A stretch of 64,000 nt of DNA from Cellvibrionaceae bacterium (lineage in GTDB: Bacteria; Pseudomonadota; Gammaproteobacteria; Pseudomonadales; Cellvibrionaceae). Positions 48,300-56,030 of this stretch are shown piece after piece (within the stretch, counting starts at the first letter, position 1; each line of letters begins with the position of its first letter). The stretch covers positions 1 through 64,000 of the forward strand of contig JANQJP010000032.1 in assembly GCA_028281575.1 (NCBI GenBank), read 5' to 3'. Below the pieces are notes generated by a model. That model did not search any database. It worked only from the letters and a program-made list of their open reading frames with translations, and was not told where the DNA came from. Both the position numbers and the translations under genes were made by a program.

Positions 48300-48407
48300 T
48301 TAGTGGTTTAGCTTTGTTTTATGTTATTTTTTTTAATAAAAACAATGGTTTACGTCCTCATTTTTAGAAGAGTTAGGCCTATATGTGAGGGTTTGGAAAA
48401 AATAAAC

Positions 48408-48422
48408 GCACCATTAAGGTGA
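48408..48422. promoter_or_regulatory. NtrC-like binding site upstream of nrtA
   Basis: GCACCATTAAGGTGA matches the NtrC half-site pattern GCACC-N5-GGTGC at nine of ten positions. It is centred about 143 bases before the predicted sigma-54 start, the usual enhancer distance. The rest of the 343-base gap (48223-48565) shows no gene. Confidence 0.55.
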
Positions 48423-48565
48423 GTTTGTGCGCGTGGCTAGTGCTTGCGGTAATGATGTTTCTATTGTTTTTGATCAAATAATAATCTTGATTTGTGTGTG
48501 TGCACTAAAAGTGTGATTTTTTAGCATCCGCAGATTTATTGGATGCTAGTTTTTGGTCCGTTTGA

Positions 48566-49564
48566 CTACTTTGCAGACGTAAATGCGTCTGAGTGTATAG
48601 CGCCCATGCTTGCATTAGAAAGAAAACACTGCTTCTTGAGTTTGGTGACAAATGTTGGTGCGCCACAAAGGAAGACACTATATTCGCTCAGATCGGCAAA
48701 ATGCTCAGATACATATTGATAGAGATCCGCGTGATTAAAGTAAATATTTTTGGGGTGTTCTTCAGAGCAGAGCCAATGAAGCTTAAGGTTTTTGTGTTTG
48801 TCTGCCAGAGAAAATAATTCTCCGGTGAGGTAAAAGTCTTTTGCTTTGCGCGCCCCGATCACTAGATCCATTGTTCCAGTATGTTGCGTTTCGAGTGCGT
48901 GCTTGACTATGCCTGCCAATGGTGCGAGTCCAGTGCTTATCCCACAAAGTAGCAGAGGTTTGTTTTTATTTGTCTCCGTGTAAATACAATTGCCGTAAGC
49001 ACCTTGAATATTTAGTTCGTCCCCAATACGGAGATCATTTGCGACCCAGGCGCTGAATTTTCCATTTTCAATGTACTTAATATGGAATTCCAGATAGTCA
49101 TCGGCCGGCGTATTTGCGATGGAATAAGATCGAACGACATTGGTAGATTTAAACAAATTACAAAATTGACCAGGATTAAATTCGATATCTGTGCTTAATC
49201 TGAGACGAATCACCTTTTCATTTAGAAACTCTTTACCTACAACTTTCGCTACGCCGATGTCGTCGTTAGCATCTGGTAATTTGATATCGAGAGATCTTTT
49301 AGGGAAGCACAGGCATGCCAGAAAAAAACCTTGTTGAGCGTGTGCGTTTTTGAGACCCCTTTGAGATCCGGCAGGCAGTTTGGACGGCTGTACGCACTGG
49401 ACCTTGCAGCTTTGACAAAGCCCCGCCTTGCAAGAGAAGGGTATTGTGTGACCTGAACGCAATAGCGCAGAGAGTACAGATTCATTAGGCCGCAACCGAA
49501 CTTTTTGGTTTTGGCCCTGCTGGTCGAGAAAATGCAGCCAAGGTTTGAAAAAAAAACTTAGCAC
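48566..49564 (-). CDS. Ferredoxin-NAD(P)H reductase-type flavoprotein with N-terminal [2Fe-2S] domain
   Basis: 332 residues. Residues about 18-95 are a plant-type [2Fe-2S] ferredoxin domain with C45, C50 and C53 (SCKAGLCQSCK) and C84 (FFLAC). Residues about 105-200 bind FAD (RSYSIA, 145-150) and about 200-325 bind NAD(P)H (GISTGLAPLAG, then FLCGAP). The layout matches reductases of oxygenases. The globin gene lies only 12 bases upstream in the same operon, so this is the likely reductase returning the globin heme to the ferrous state during NO dioxygenation. Confidence 0.85.
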   Translation of the reverse strand: MLSFFFKPWLHFLDQQGQNQKVRLRPNESVLSALLRSGHTIPFSCKAGLCQSCKVQCVQPSKLPAGSQRGLKNAHAQQGFFLACLCFPKRSLDIKLPDANDDIGVAKVVGKEFLNEKVIRLRLSTDIEFNPGQFCNLFKSTNVVRSYSIANTPADDYLEFHIKYIENGKFSAWVANDLRIGDELNIQGAYGNCIYTETNKNKPLLLCGISTGLAPLAGIVKHALETQHTGTMDLVIGARKAKDFYLTGELFSLADKHKNLKLHWLCSEEHPKNIYFNHADLYQYVSEHFADLSEYSVFLCGAPTFVTKLKKQCFLSNASMGAIHSDAFTSAK

Positions 49565-49576
49565 GGCAGCGTGGAA

Positions 49577-49975
49577 CTATTTATTGAGAACGTCGTCTTT
49601 AACGCTAAGTGCGATTTCCACAATCGAATTAATATCCTCTTCTGCTACACCTAGCTCTTTTAGCGTAGCAACAAGGTTTTCCGCTACCGCAGTAAAGTGT
49701 TCTTCAGTCAAACTCATATGTTTGTGTGCCTCGCGCATATCTTTGCCGGTATAACTATTCGGGCCGCCAAACACCATGGTTAAAAACGCTTTTTGCTTCG
49801 TGTGTTGCGCTTCCATATCCACTGTGTCGAAAAACTCACTGATACGTGCGTCGACAAGCACTTTTTTATAAAACAGATCAACCGCGGCGTTCACCGCAGC
49901 TTCGCCACCGATTTTTTCATAGAGGGAAGATGTGCTTACTTCTTCTGTTTGTTTTTTACCGAATAAACCGAACAT
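49577..49975 (-). CDS. Truncated hemoglobin, group I type
   Basis: 132 residues. A 2-over-2 globin with group I features: ALFYKKVL-like B helix (Y36 at B10), Q61 at the distal side, the GG(P/N) turn FGGPNSYTGKDM and the proximal His84 in REAHKHMSLTEEHF. The first 15 residues are a short polar extension. Group I globins scavenge NO with O2 to nitrate when given a reductase. The ferredoxin-type reductase follows 12 bases later and the nitrate transporter follows that. A role in NO detoxification linked to nitrogen metabolism is inferred. Confidence 0.9.
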   Translation of the reverse strand: MFGLFGKKQTEEVSTSSLYEKIGGEAAVNAAVDLFYKKVLVDARISEFFDTVDMEAQHTKQKAFLTMVFGGPNSYTGKDMREAHKHMSLTEEHFTAVAENLVATLKELGVAEEDINSIVEIALSVKDDVLNK

Positions 49976-49997
49976 GTTTGAATCTCCTAAAAAATAA

Positions 49998-50027
49998 TAT
50001 ATAGCTGGAACTATTGTTGCCTGTTAA
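49998..50027 (-). promoter_or_regulatory. Candidate promoter of the globin-reductase pair
   Basis: Read leftward, TTAACA (50027-50022), an 18-base spacer and TATATA (50003-49998) give a moderate sigma-70 promoter 23 bases before the globin ATG, with AGGAGA as ribosome-binding site. It lies 7 bases from the edge of repeat copy B, so the repeat may have brought or moved promoter elements. Confidence 0.4.
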
Positions 50028-50033
50028 GTTGGA

Positions 50034-50225
50034 GAGACATGGATTGCACACTTGTACTGGAGACCTTCACCAAAAGGGATGCTGGTGCAGAGCCTACATG
50101 GGTGTAGCGGATCCAAGCGAAGCACTGCTTCGCTCCGCGTAACGACCAAAATCTATGATTTTGGGCTGGACCTGCTTGCAGGTATTTACGGCGTGTCTCC
50201 AGTACAAGTGTGCAATTCATGTCTC
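50034..50225 (-). repeat. Palindromic dispersed repeat, copy B (MITE-like)
   Basis: A 192-base element with clear terminal inverted repeats: GAGACATGGATTGCACACTT at the left, continuing GTACTGGAGAC, pairs with the right end over about 30 bases with a single mismatch. Inside is a hairpin GCGAAGCACTGCTTCGC-type core. The strand-reversed sequence aligns with copy A block by block. It is non-coding, without a transposase, so movement would need an enzyme from elsewhere. It separates the globin operon from the cytochrome operon. Confidence 0.8.
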
Positions 50226-50326
50226 GTTCCCCAATTAAATTGCATTAACTGATAGAGACATGTCTCGGTGACATTGTTAAAAGTGAACGAGACAACAATG
50301 AGTCGAGATATAGAATTTAGCGTCCG

Positions 50327-50665
50327 CTAAGGCTCTATTTGACTCACCATATAATTAACTGCTAACGCAATCTCTTCCTCCGTCAGGTGGTTTGCTCCAC
50401 CTTTGGCAGGCATTAAACCGAATCCATTTAGCACACTCTGAACAAGCATATCCTGACCTTTTTCAATTCTCGGTCCCCACATTTTGCTGTTGCCAATAAT
50501 GGGGGCACCGTTAATGCCGGGTAAGTGACATGATCTACAGTTTGCTTTAACTATTTGCTCACCGGCAGCAAGATCGGCTTCAGTTTTTTTTTGCTCTGGG
50601 TCGGAGCAACCAAAGAGCATCAGCGACGTAATGCTGACAACTACCGGCAGTGCATATTTTCTCAT
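50327..50665 (-). CDS. Small c-type cytochrome lipoprotein
   Basis: 112 residues. A lipobox LMLFGC places a lipidated Cys at 20. One heme c site C43-x-x-C46-H47 (CRSCH) and a probable axial Met in GLMPAKGG mark a class I cytochrome c like c5/c551. It lies 38 bases after the Tll0287-like gene and is the last gene of the redox operon. It probably carries electrons between the membrane cytochromes and a periplasmic partner. Confidence 0.9.
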   Translation of the reverse strand: MRKYALPVVVSITSLMLFGCSDPEQKKTEADLAAGEQIVKANCRSCHLPGINGAPIIGNSKMWGPRIEKGQDMLVQSVLNGFGLMPAKGGANHLTEEEIALAVNYMVSQIEP

Positions 50666-50703
50666 TTGTCCACTCTCCCTTTTTCCGGGTCAGGCAACGC
50701 TTG

Positions 50704-51273
50704 TTAAATTGGTACCCGAACAACAACGCCGCCCATGACTTCACCAACTTTAAAATCTGTTTTAGGTGTGTCTTTATGTTCGTTATGACAGCTAGTGCAG
50801 GCATCTGAAACAGCGACGTCAGGGTATACGGCAGTAAAATATGTTGTATCTCCGAGTTTTTCTTCACCGTAATAATTCTCCCCTGGATTTGCCGCAATAT
50901 ATTCGAGCCCGGCTTTTTCAATTTCCGTTTTCGGTGCATTTTGTTTATTGATGGGCCAAAGTGATTGCAATGAGTAAGTGAAAGAATCTGTCATTTCCGC
51001 GACGGCTTCGGAGCCCGCGCGAAACATTTGTGCTGGCAGTGGGGCGCCTGTATCGACATCCTGCCAATGCTCTACTGGTGTAATTACGTCTGCACCTTTG
51101 GGTCCCAGGCGTTTAACAATTAATTTTGTGTAATTTGTACGGTCGGCTTTCATAACGGCAAAAAGTGCGTCCGTCATAACTTTAGGTTCCACGCCGGCCG
51201 ATTTTTCTTCGCCACATCCACTGAGTCCAACGGCGCTTCCTGCAAACAATGTCGTCAATAATAATTTTCTCAT
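50704..51273 (-). CDS. Tll0287-like (DUF3365) heme lipoprotein
   Basis: 189 residues from ATG 51273, which has GAGGAGGGGAG six bases upstream (an earlier in-frame start at 51297 is rejected). The lipobox LSGC gives a membrane anchor. The rest matches the Tll0287-like/DUF3365 domain, a PAS-like heme c fold, with heme motif CTSCHNEH and the conserved GEVMGGVVVRVPI C-terminal strand. These proteins are redox or ligand sensors or electron carriers in the periplasm. It sits between the 11-heme cytochrome and the small cytochrome. Confidence 0.85.
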   Translation of the reverse strand: MRKLLLTTLFAGSAVGLSGCGEEKSAGVEPKVMTDALFAVMKADRTNYTKLIVKRLGPKGADVITPVEHWQDVDTGAPLPAQMFRAGSEAVAEMTDSFTYSLQSLWPINKQNAPKTEIEKAGLEYIAANPGENYYGEEKLGDTTYFTAVYPDVAVSDACTSCHNEHKDTPKTDFKVGEVMGGVVVRVPI

Positions 51274-51372
51274 TAACGCTCCCCTCCTCAGGTTCACTTA
51301 AAAAGTGTTGCTTTAATTTAGTTTTATTTTCTCGGTTTTTAATTTTGCAATACCCATTCCAACTTTAAGGTA

Positions 51373-52704
51373 TTAGCGGTTTTCACGTTTCAATGCCCAA
51401 TCTATCGAGGGTACGTGCACACTTGGGGTGCCATTGAAATTATTTTTTATTAAATTTTCGTCGGCAAGTGCATCAATAGAGAACGCTAAACCGTGGCATT
51501 GCATGCAAACGGGGCGCACCATCTTTTCATTTGGACGAAGGTTCATGTTCTGGTTGTGTTCAACCCGCACTATTTTGGTTCCGTTTTTATCCTGCTCGAT
51601 GCTTGGCAAATGACAAGTTGCACATGAAACGCCCGTACCAGCAGGAATTTCACCCGCTAATTCTTTTTGCCAGAGTGATCCGTGAGGTGAATCTGTGAAT
51701 GCGAGCGAGTGTTCGTCGGCGTGGCAATTTAGGCAACTGTCCGTTGCCGCGAATTTGCGATCATAATTGTGTGCAGCGTGGCAGGTATTACAGCCGTGTT
51801 CTATCGATAGAGCGCTTTGTTGAAATGTTAAATGAGAATCATTTGGTGTTATTGCTGGCAAGACTGTCGTTCCGTTTATTGTGCCGGCCAGGCGCATACC
51901 ATGTTTTCCACTGGTAAAGCCCTCGACTTCGTCTCGATGACAGGATTGGCATTCGCTTAATCCAGGTCTGTCAATCCACGTCGAATCTTCTTTATTATTG
52001 TGGCAGCCCACACAGCTTACCCCGGCAGTGGCGTGCGCGCTTGCTTGCCAATCAGACGAAATATCGGGATGCGCACTTGCTATTTCAGGGTGGCTAATGT
52101 CAAAAATGGGATGCGATGGCCTCGCATATTGTTTGGCATTATTTGCTGACGAAATTTTTGCAATTTCATTCAGCCAGGGCTGGTTGGCATTTTTAACCAG
52201 GAAGGCTTCGTATAGTGCTCTATTGTCATGAAAATTATGGCAGCCGGCATCTGCACAACTATCAAAAGCGAGATCCTGATGGCTTTCGCGTTCTTCTCCA
52301 ATATCTACATGGCAGTGAAAGCAGTAGTCGGAGGGCACGGTGAGCCCCATTGCCAGTGTTTGCTCATGTTGATGTTCGGTATGACAGCTTATGCAGTAGC
52401 GTGCATCAATAATTTCTAGCAGGTCGGCGTTGCGGGGGTCATTAAATTTTTTCTTAGGGTGTGAGTCGAGCGCGAGTTTTAATTCTTCTTCGTGACAATT
52501 CAAGCATGCGTCCTGGAGTATGTCTTTACCACCGAAAGGTTCGGTATGGCAGCTCGTACACGCTAACTCGATTTGATAATGGCCGTAGGTCGAGTGACCA
52601 ATAAGCAGTTCTTCTTTTGTCTCTTCAAAAAAGACGATGTTGAGATAGTAAACACCGATTCCGATGGTAACTAATGCCCAGGCGATCCAAAGGAATTTTT
52701 TCAT
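51373..52704 (-). CDS. Membrane-anchored multiheme cytochrome c (11 heme motifs)
   Basis: 443 residues. An N-terminal helix (about 4-26) anchors a periplasmic domain. Heme motifs: CxxCH at 49, 67, 104, 128, 231, 252, 305, 324, 361 and 400, plus a CX4CH at 150-156 (CADAGCH). Distal histidines are abundant (HQHEQ, SHPIF, SAHAT), suggesting bis-His hemes. It resembles NapC/NrfH-linked and decaheme-type electron relays, but I cannot place it in a named family. The stop lies directly before the flavoprotein gene's stop-start region (6-base gap), so the two are co-expressed. Confidence 0.88.
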   Translation of the reverse strand: MKKFLWIAWALVTIGIGVYYLNIVFFEETKEELLIGHSTYGHYQIELACTSCHTEPFGGKDILQDACLNCHEEELKLALDSHPKKKFNDPRNADLLEIIDARYCISCHTEHQHEQTLAMGLTVPSDYCFHCHVDIGEERESHQDLAFDSCADAGCHNFHDNRALYEAFLVKNANQPWLNEIAKISSANNAKQYARPSHPIFDISHPEIASAHPDISSDWQASAHATAGVSCVGCHNNKEDSTWIDRPGLSECQSCHRDEVEGFTSGKHGMRLAGTINGTTVLPAITPNDSHLTFQQSALSIEHGCNTCHAAHNYDRKFAATDSCLNCHADEHSLAFTDSPHGSLWQKELAGEIPAGTGVSCATCHLPSIEQDKNGTKIVRVEHNQNMNLRPNEKMVRPVCMQCHGLAFSIDALADENLIKNNFNGTPSVHVPSIDWALKRENR

Positions 52705-52710
52705 AAACTG

Positions 52711-54723
52711 TTAAAAATAATATACCGTCAAAATATGCACGCATAGCAAAATGGGAAGCGGCCAGGTAATAATGATATGCACCCATGTGAATACTTTTCT
52801 CGCGCCAGCTGCTGCACCCGGGCTAAAGTTGTGCGCTAAAGATATTGAGGCTCCAGCCAGTGCACCTATGCTCAGCACAGCGATAAAATTTAACAGCAGC
52901 AACTGGTTTAAGTTTGCCCCCAAATGCATACCCGTATGGAATACGAGGGTTGTGGCGGAAAGTACACCGAGTATGATGTGCAGGAATCGCCAATATTGAA
53001 ATTTACCCAGCGCCTGAATTTTTATGCGCTTACGCAAAGACATCAGTAAGCCGATAACCGTCATTCCCAACAAACTAAATCCGGTCACTTGCTTCCAGTA
53101 CTTATCGTTCCAGATAGACTCATAAATACCGATGTCTTGAACCGAGTCAGCGATTTGCATGCCCGGTATCGACACAATGGCGACGACGATAATAATGGCT
53201 GCGAGACAGGTAAGGAGTAATACCTGCCAGGCAGGTTCCTTTTCTATTTTTGCGTCTTCACCGATTAATGTGCCCAACAGTGGCTTACATGAACCACACA
53301 CGGTGCCGGCCTTAGTGGATTCGGACAAGGCACTAACAGAGGTATTGCCGTTGTCAATAGCGGCGGTGAGTTGTTCCTTAGTTATGCTATTGCATTGACA
53401 AATCACAGCTGTGTCTGGCCAATACCTTGGGTCATTTGCTTGAGCTTTCGCCCATACGTAGCCATTAAGCTTGAACATCATTTGTTGCCACAAGCTTATT
53501 TTTCTTTGTTGTTGAAATGCTTCTTGAACGCGCCGGCTCTCCGCCCAATCACCAAAAGCAACACACCCAACAATTTTTCCGCGCTTTAGAATGAGCTTTC
53601 GATAGGTGTTTTGCTTTTTATTTTTATAGCTGAGCTCTTTAACGGTGCCGAAAGTTTGTCTAGCATTATTAACGATGCCCATGCTGCAAACATCTTCGCC
53701 AACCACTTTTAGGCGGCTGATTTCTAGCGATCCAACATATGTCGCTTTGCCGCCTGTAATAACATCGGCAGCAATAGCGGCCTGTTCATAACCCGGGTTT
53801 ACCAGGCCGTAAACTAATCCACGGTGCTCACAACATTCGCCAATGGCGTGCACATTTTCGTCAGATGTTTTGAGTTGGTCATCGATTAAAATGCCATTCC
53901 GTACTTGAATTTTTGCCCGGCGCGCAATTTCTAGATTAGCTCTTATACCGGCGCATATGAGTACCGTATCGCAGCTTAATTTTTCTCCGTTTCGTAATTC
54001 AACACCGGTAACTCGGTTATCTTCGCCGAAAATTTCCTTAACACCCGAATTGGTTAAAACATTTATTCCGAGTTCTTTAACCTTAGACTCAAGCATTGCT
54101 GCCGCGTCGTTATCGAGTTGACGGTTCATCAAGCGTTGTGATTGTTGGACAAGCGTCACTCTTGTATTGAGGCTTAATAGCGCTCGCGCGGCCTCTATCC
54201 CTAATAATCCTCCGCCGATAACGACCACGTGGCGAGATCTCAAGCGACGCACATATAAATGTTCAGCGTCACCAAGGTTTCGAAAAGTATAAACGCCCCT
54301 TTGGTTCATTCCGGGGATACCTGGCAAGCGGGGGCGCGAGCCCGTAGCGATAATGAGTTTATCGTAAAAGTATTCTGAACCTAGCGAATCTGTAATTGTT
54401 TGTGCTTTTGTGTCTATTGCATGAACGGCACATACTTCAAAACGAAAACCAGGATAAAGTTTTTCATTTGGCAGCGGGGTAATTATGTCTTCATAGCGAA
54501 CATCACCTGCGAGCAGCGACGATAATTGCACTCGATTATATGGGTGATACGGTTCGTTACTAAATACCCTGACGTTTAATTTAGGTGACTGTGCGAGTAC
54601 TTCGTGGGCGAATCGCACGCCGACAGGGCCGCCACCGATAACAATGATATTTCTAGTATCGCTTTCCTCTGGTCGATAGTGGCGCAATGTGTCTTGCGTG
54701 GGAGGGGGTATGATCGCGTTCAT
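52711..54723 (-). CDS. Fusion of NirB-like flavoprotein, BFD [2Fe-2S] domain and membrane cytochrome b-like domain
   Basis: 670 residues. About 24-410 form a NirB-type FAD/NAD(P)H oxidoreductase with two dinucleotide folds (IVIGGGPVGVRFA, 27-39; VVIGGGLLGIEAA, 167-179). About 440-485 form a BFD-like [2Fe-2S] domain with C442, C444, C476 and C479. From about 500 to 668 there are five membrane helices with histidines H582, H596, H600, H631, H649 and H663 that could hold two b hemes. The sirohaem/4Fe-4S nitrite reductase half of NirB is absent. It would pass NAD(P)H electrons through the membrane to the multiheme cytochrome downstream. Confidence 0.85.
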   Translation of the reverse strand: MNAIIPPPTQDTLRHYRPEESDTRNIIVIGGGPVGVRFAHEVLAQSPKLNVRVFSNEPYHPYNRVQLSSLLAGDVRYEDIITPLPNEKLYPGFRFEVCAVHAIDTKAQTITDSLGSEYFYDKLIIATGSRPRLPGIPGMNQRGVYTFRNLGDAEHLYVRRLRSRHVVVIGGGLLGIEAARALLSLNTRVTLVQQSQRLMNRQLDNDAAAMLESKVKELGINVLTNSGVKEIFGEDNRVTGVELRNGEKLSCDTVLICAGIRANLEIARRAKIQVRNGILIDDQLKTSDENVHAIGECCEHRGLVYGLVNPGYEQAAIAADVITGGKATYVGSLEISRLKVVGEDVCSMGIVNNARQTFGTVKELSYKNKKQNTYRKLILKRGKIVGCVAFGDWAESRRVQEAFQQQRKISLWQQMMFKLNGYVWAKAQANDPRYWPDTAVICQCNSITKEQLTAAIDNGNTSVSALSESTKAGTVCGSCKPLLGTLIGEDAKIEKEPAWQVLLLTCLAAIIIVVAIVSIPGMQIADSVQDIGIYESIWNDKYWKQVTGFSLLGMTVIGLLMSLRKRIKIQALGKFQYWRFLHIILGVLSATTLVFHTGMHLGANLNQLLLLNFIAVLSIGALAGASISLAHNFSPGAAAGARKVFTWVHIIITWPLPILLCVHILTVYYF

Positions 54724-55096
54724 TTTATGTATTTTTTATTGTTGGTTTTTAAACGAGATGCTTGATTTTTTTGCACGGTTCCGCTGGGTGAATTATGCAG
54801 GTTTTTACAATATGTGCATAGCCGGTTTCGGGTGTAATTGTGAATATAATTGGAGCTAAAAGCTACATTGTTAAATAAATAAAACATTGAGCCCCTCAAT
54901 TTATTGCGTCAACTTATAATGTAATTAAAAATCAAAAAAATGTTACCGTTTTCATGCTCTTTTTAGAGTCATAACACTTATATCTGTAGAGGTTAAATTA
55001 CTCATTAACGGTTTTGTTGCCACTCGTTTTAATGTCGAGTTATACGATTTAGCCCAATGGAAAGAATGCGCTATTCGCACGTCTAGAGATTGCTTT
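54724..55096 (-). promoter_or_regulatory. Long leader upstream of the flavoprotein-cytochrome operon
   Basis: From the predicted sigma-54 start near 55085 to the ATG at 54723 is about 360 bases of AT-rich DNA without a gene. It contains ATTGAG-GGG-CTCAAT (54900-54886 read leftward) followed by GTTTTATTTATTT, which looks like a short intrinsic terminator, and a 5-base hairpin ACTCG/CGAGT near 55023-55040. An attenuation or antitermination leader is possible, but no known riboswitch or ANTAR element was recognised. Confidence 0.4.
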
Positions 55097-55112
55097 GCAA
55101 ACCTGTTGCCAA
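55097..55112 (-). promoter_or_regulatory. Sigma-54 promoter of the flavoprotein-cytochrome operon
   Basis: Read leftward, TTGGCAACAGGTTTGC, followed by AAA, is a strong match to the RpoN consensus, with GG and GC 10 bases apart. Its direction fits the redox operon that begins at 54723. Confidence 0.8.
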
Positions 55113-55151
55113 TAAATCATTTGTATAAAAAACACTAAAAAATGTATCTGG

Positions 55152-55293
55152 AAGGTGCGATTTCTCTATGGTGAGTACAAATTGGTGCGTCATTTTTTAT
55201 TTTTTTGCGTATCTTTCGCAAAGATGGTGCATGATTTAAAAAAGAGAAAAAAAAGTTGTCCCAATTTTGGGAAACTGTGTCGTGTTTTGGTGC
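55152..55293. promoter_or_regulatory. Array of NtrC-like half-sites upstream of the sigma-54 promoter
   Basis: GGTGC or TGGTGC elements lie at 55154-55158, 55183-55188, 55225-55230 and 55288-55293. The best full site is TTCGCAAAGATGGTGCA (55215-55231), matching 13 of 17 bases of TGCACC-A-AAA-TGGTGCA. The last three are 42 and 63 bases apart, close to whole turns of the helix, and the sites lie about 70-210 bases before the predicted start. Confidence 0.55.
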
Positions 55294-55376
55294 GAGAATT
55301 ATGCTGTGTGGCTAAAACTGAAAGGTTTGGAAAAGGGTAGGGTACATTTTTTAGCCGCTACCCTTTCTTAGGAGCG

Positions 55377-56030
55377 TTAAAGTAAAGCATCAGGTTTGTC
55401 GAGATCGTTAATCAGTATCCAGTTGCCACCACCGGTAATGACAAGCGATTGCCAATCGGCAACGCGATCCAGATAACTCCGTGGGTTTTGATTATCTGCC
55501 CGCAGTTTTGTCACATTCAGAGCTTTGACAGTAAAGCCTTCGAGTTCCGGCTTAACATCGCGCACATAGCCTTTGGGCAGATCCTCTTTCAAGTCGGAAT
55601 AAATTAAAATCGTACGACTGCCGACCCTTGCTTCGCGAAGATATTCTACTCCCTGCAACAGTCCGCCAGAGATATCGGTGTAATCGCTGCTTTTTACCTC
55701 GGCAATAAATGCTTCTATATTGCTGGCAAAGTTTTGTTTTTGTGTGATCGCCACTGACGGGCGCGCGTCCAGCGTGAGCTTGCTTATGATGTCCTTCTCA
55801 CTGAAACTTGCGCTGTCTATTCGCGCTACAGCAAAAACGTCGCCCGGCTCCATCATTGCCAAAATATAGTTGATCACCTGCTTGGCCTTGTCGAGCTCTT
55901 TGGTATAAGTGCCCGAGGTATCCAGCAGCAGATAATAACCATTGGCGTATTTTGGATTGTCATCTGTGGAGCAGGCGTTTATGCAGGTGAGCACGCCGAG
56001 GACAGCGATAAATCGTTTGATCGTGTTCAT
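55377..56030 (-). CDS. vWA-fold lipoprotein
   Basis: 217 residues. The lipobox INAC gives a lipidated Cys at 20. The mature part is a von Willebrand A fold: LLLDTSGTYT (D37, S39, T41), close to the MIDAS DxSxS with Thr in third place, then DVFAVARID, YTDISGGLLQGVEYL and RTILIYSDLKED. It should bind a partner through a metal-dependent site at the membrane surface. Its ATG overlaps the stop of the upstream coiled-coil membrane protein by four bases. Confidence 0.8.
   Translation of the reverse strand: MNTIKRFIAVLGVLTCINACSTDDNPKYANGYYLLLDTSGTYTKELDKAKQVINYILAMMEPGDVFAVARIDSASFSEKDIISKLTLDARPSVAITQKQNFASNIEAFIAEVKSSDYTDISGGLLQGVEYLREARVGSRTILIYSDLKEDLPKGYVRDVKPELEGFTVKALNVTKLRADNQNPRSYLDRVADWQSLVITGGGNWILINDLDKPDALL

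Noticed and set aside
48501-48516. Second NtrC site TGCACTAAAAGTGTG upstream of nrtA
   Set aside because: The half-site spacing and the right half do not fit the consensus well enough to report.
52711-54723. Assimilatory nitrite reductase large subunit (NirB)
   Set aside because: The FAD and BFD parts match, but the sirohaem/4Fe-4S catalytic half is absent and replaced by membrane helices.
54724-55376. Small genes in the AT-rich gap, such as the frame at 55155-55340
   Set aside because: Low-complexity basic peptide without a ribosome-binding site, overlapping the putative NtrC-like sites.
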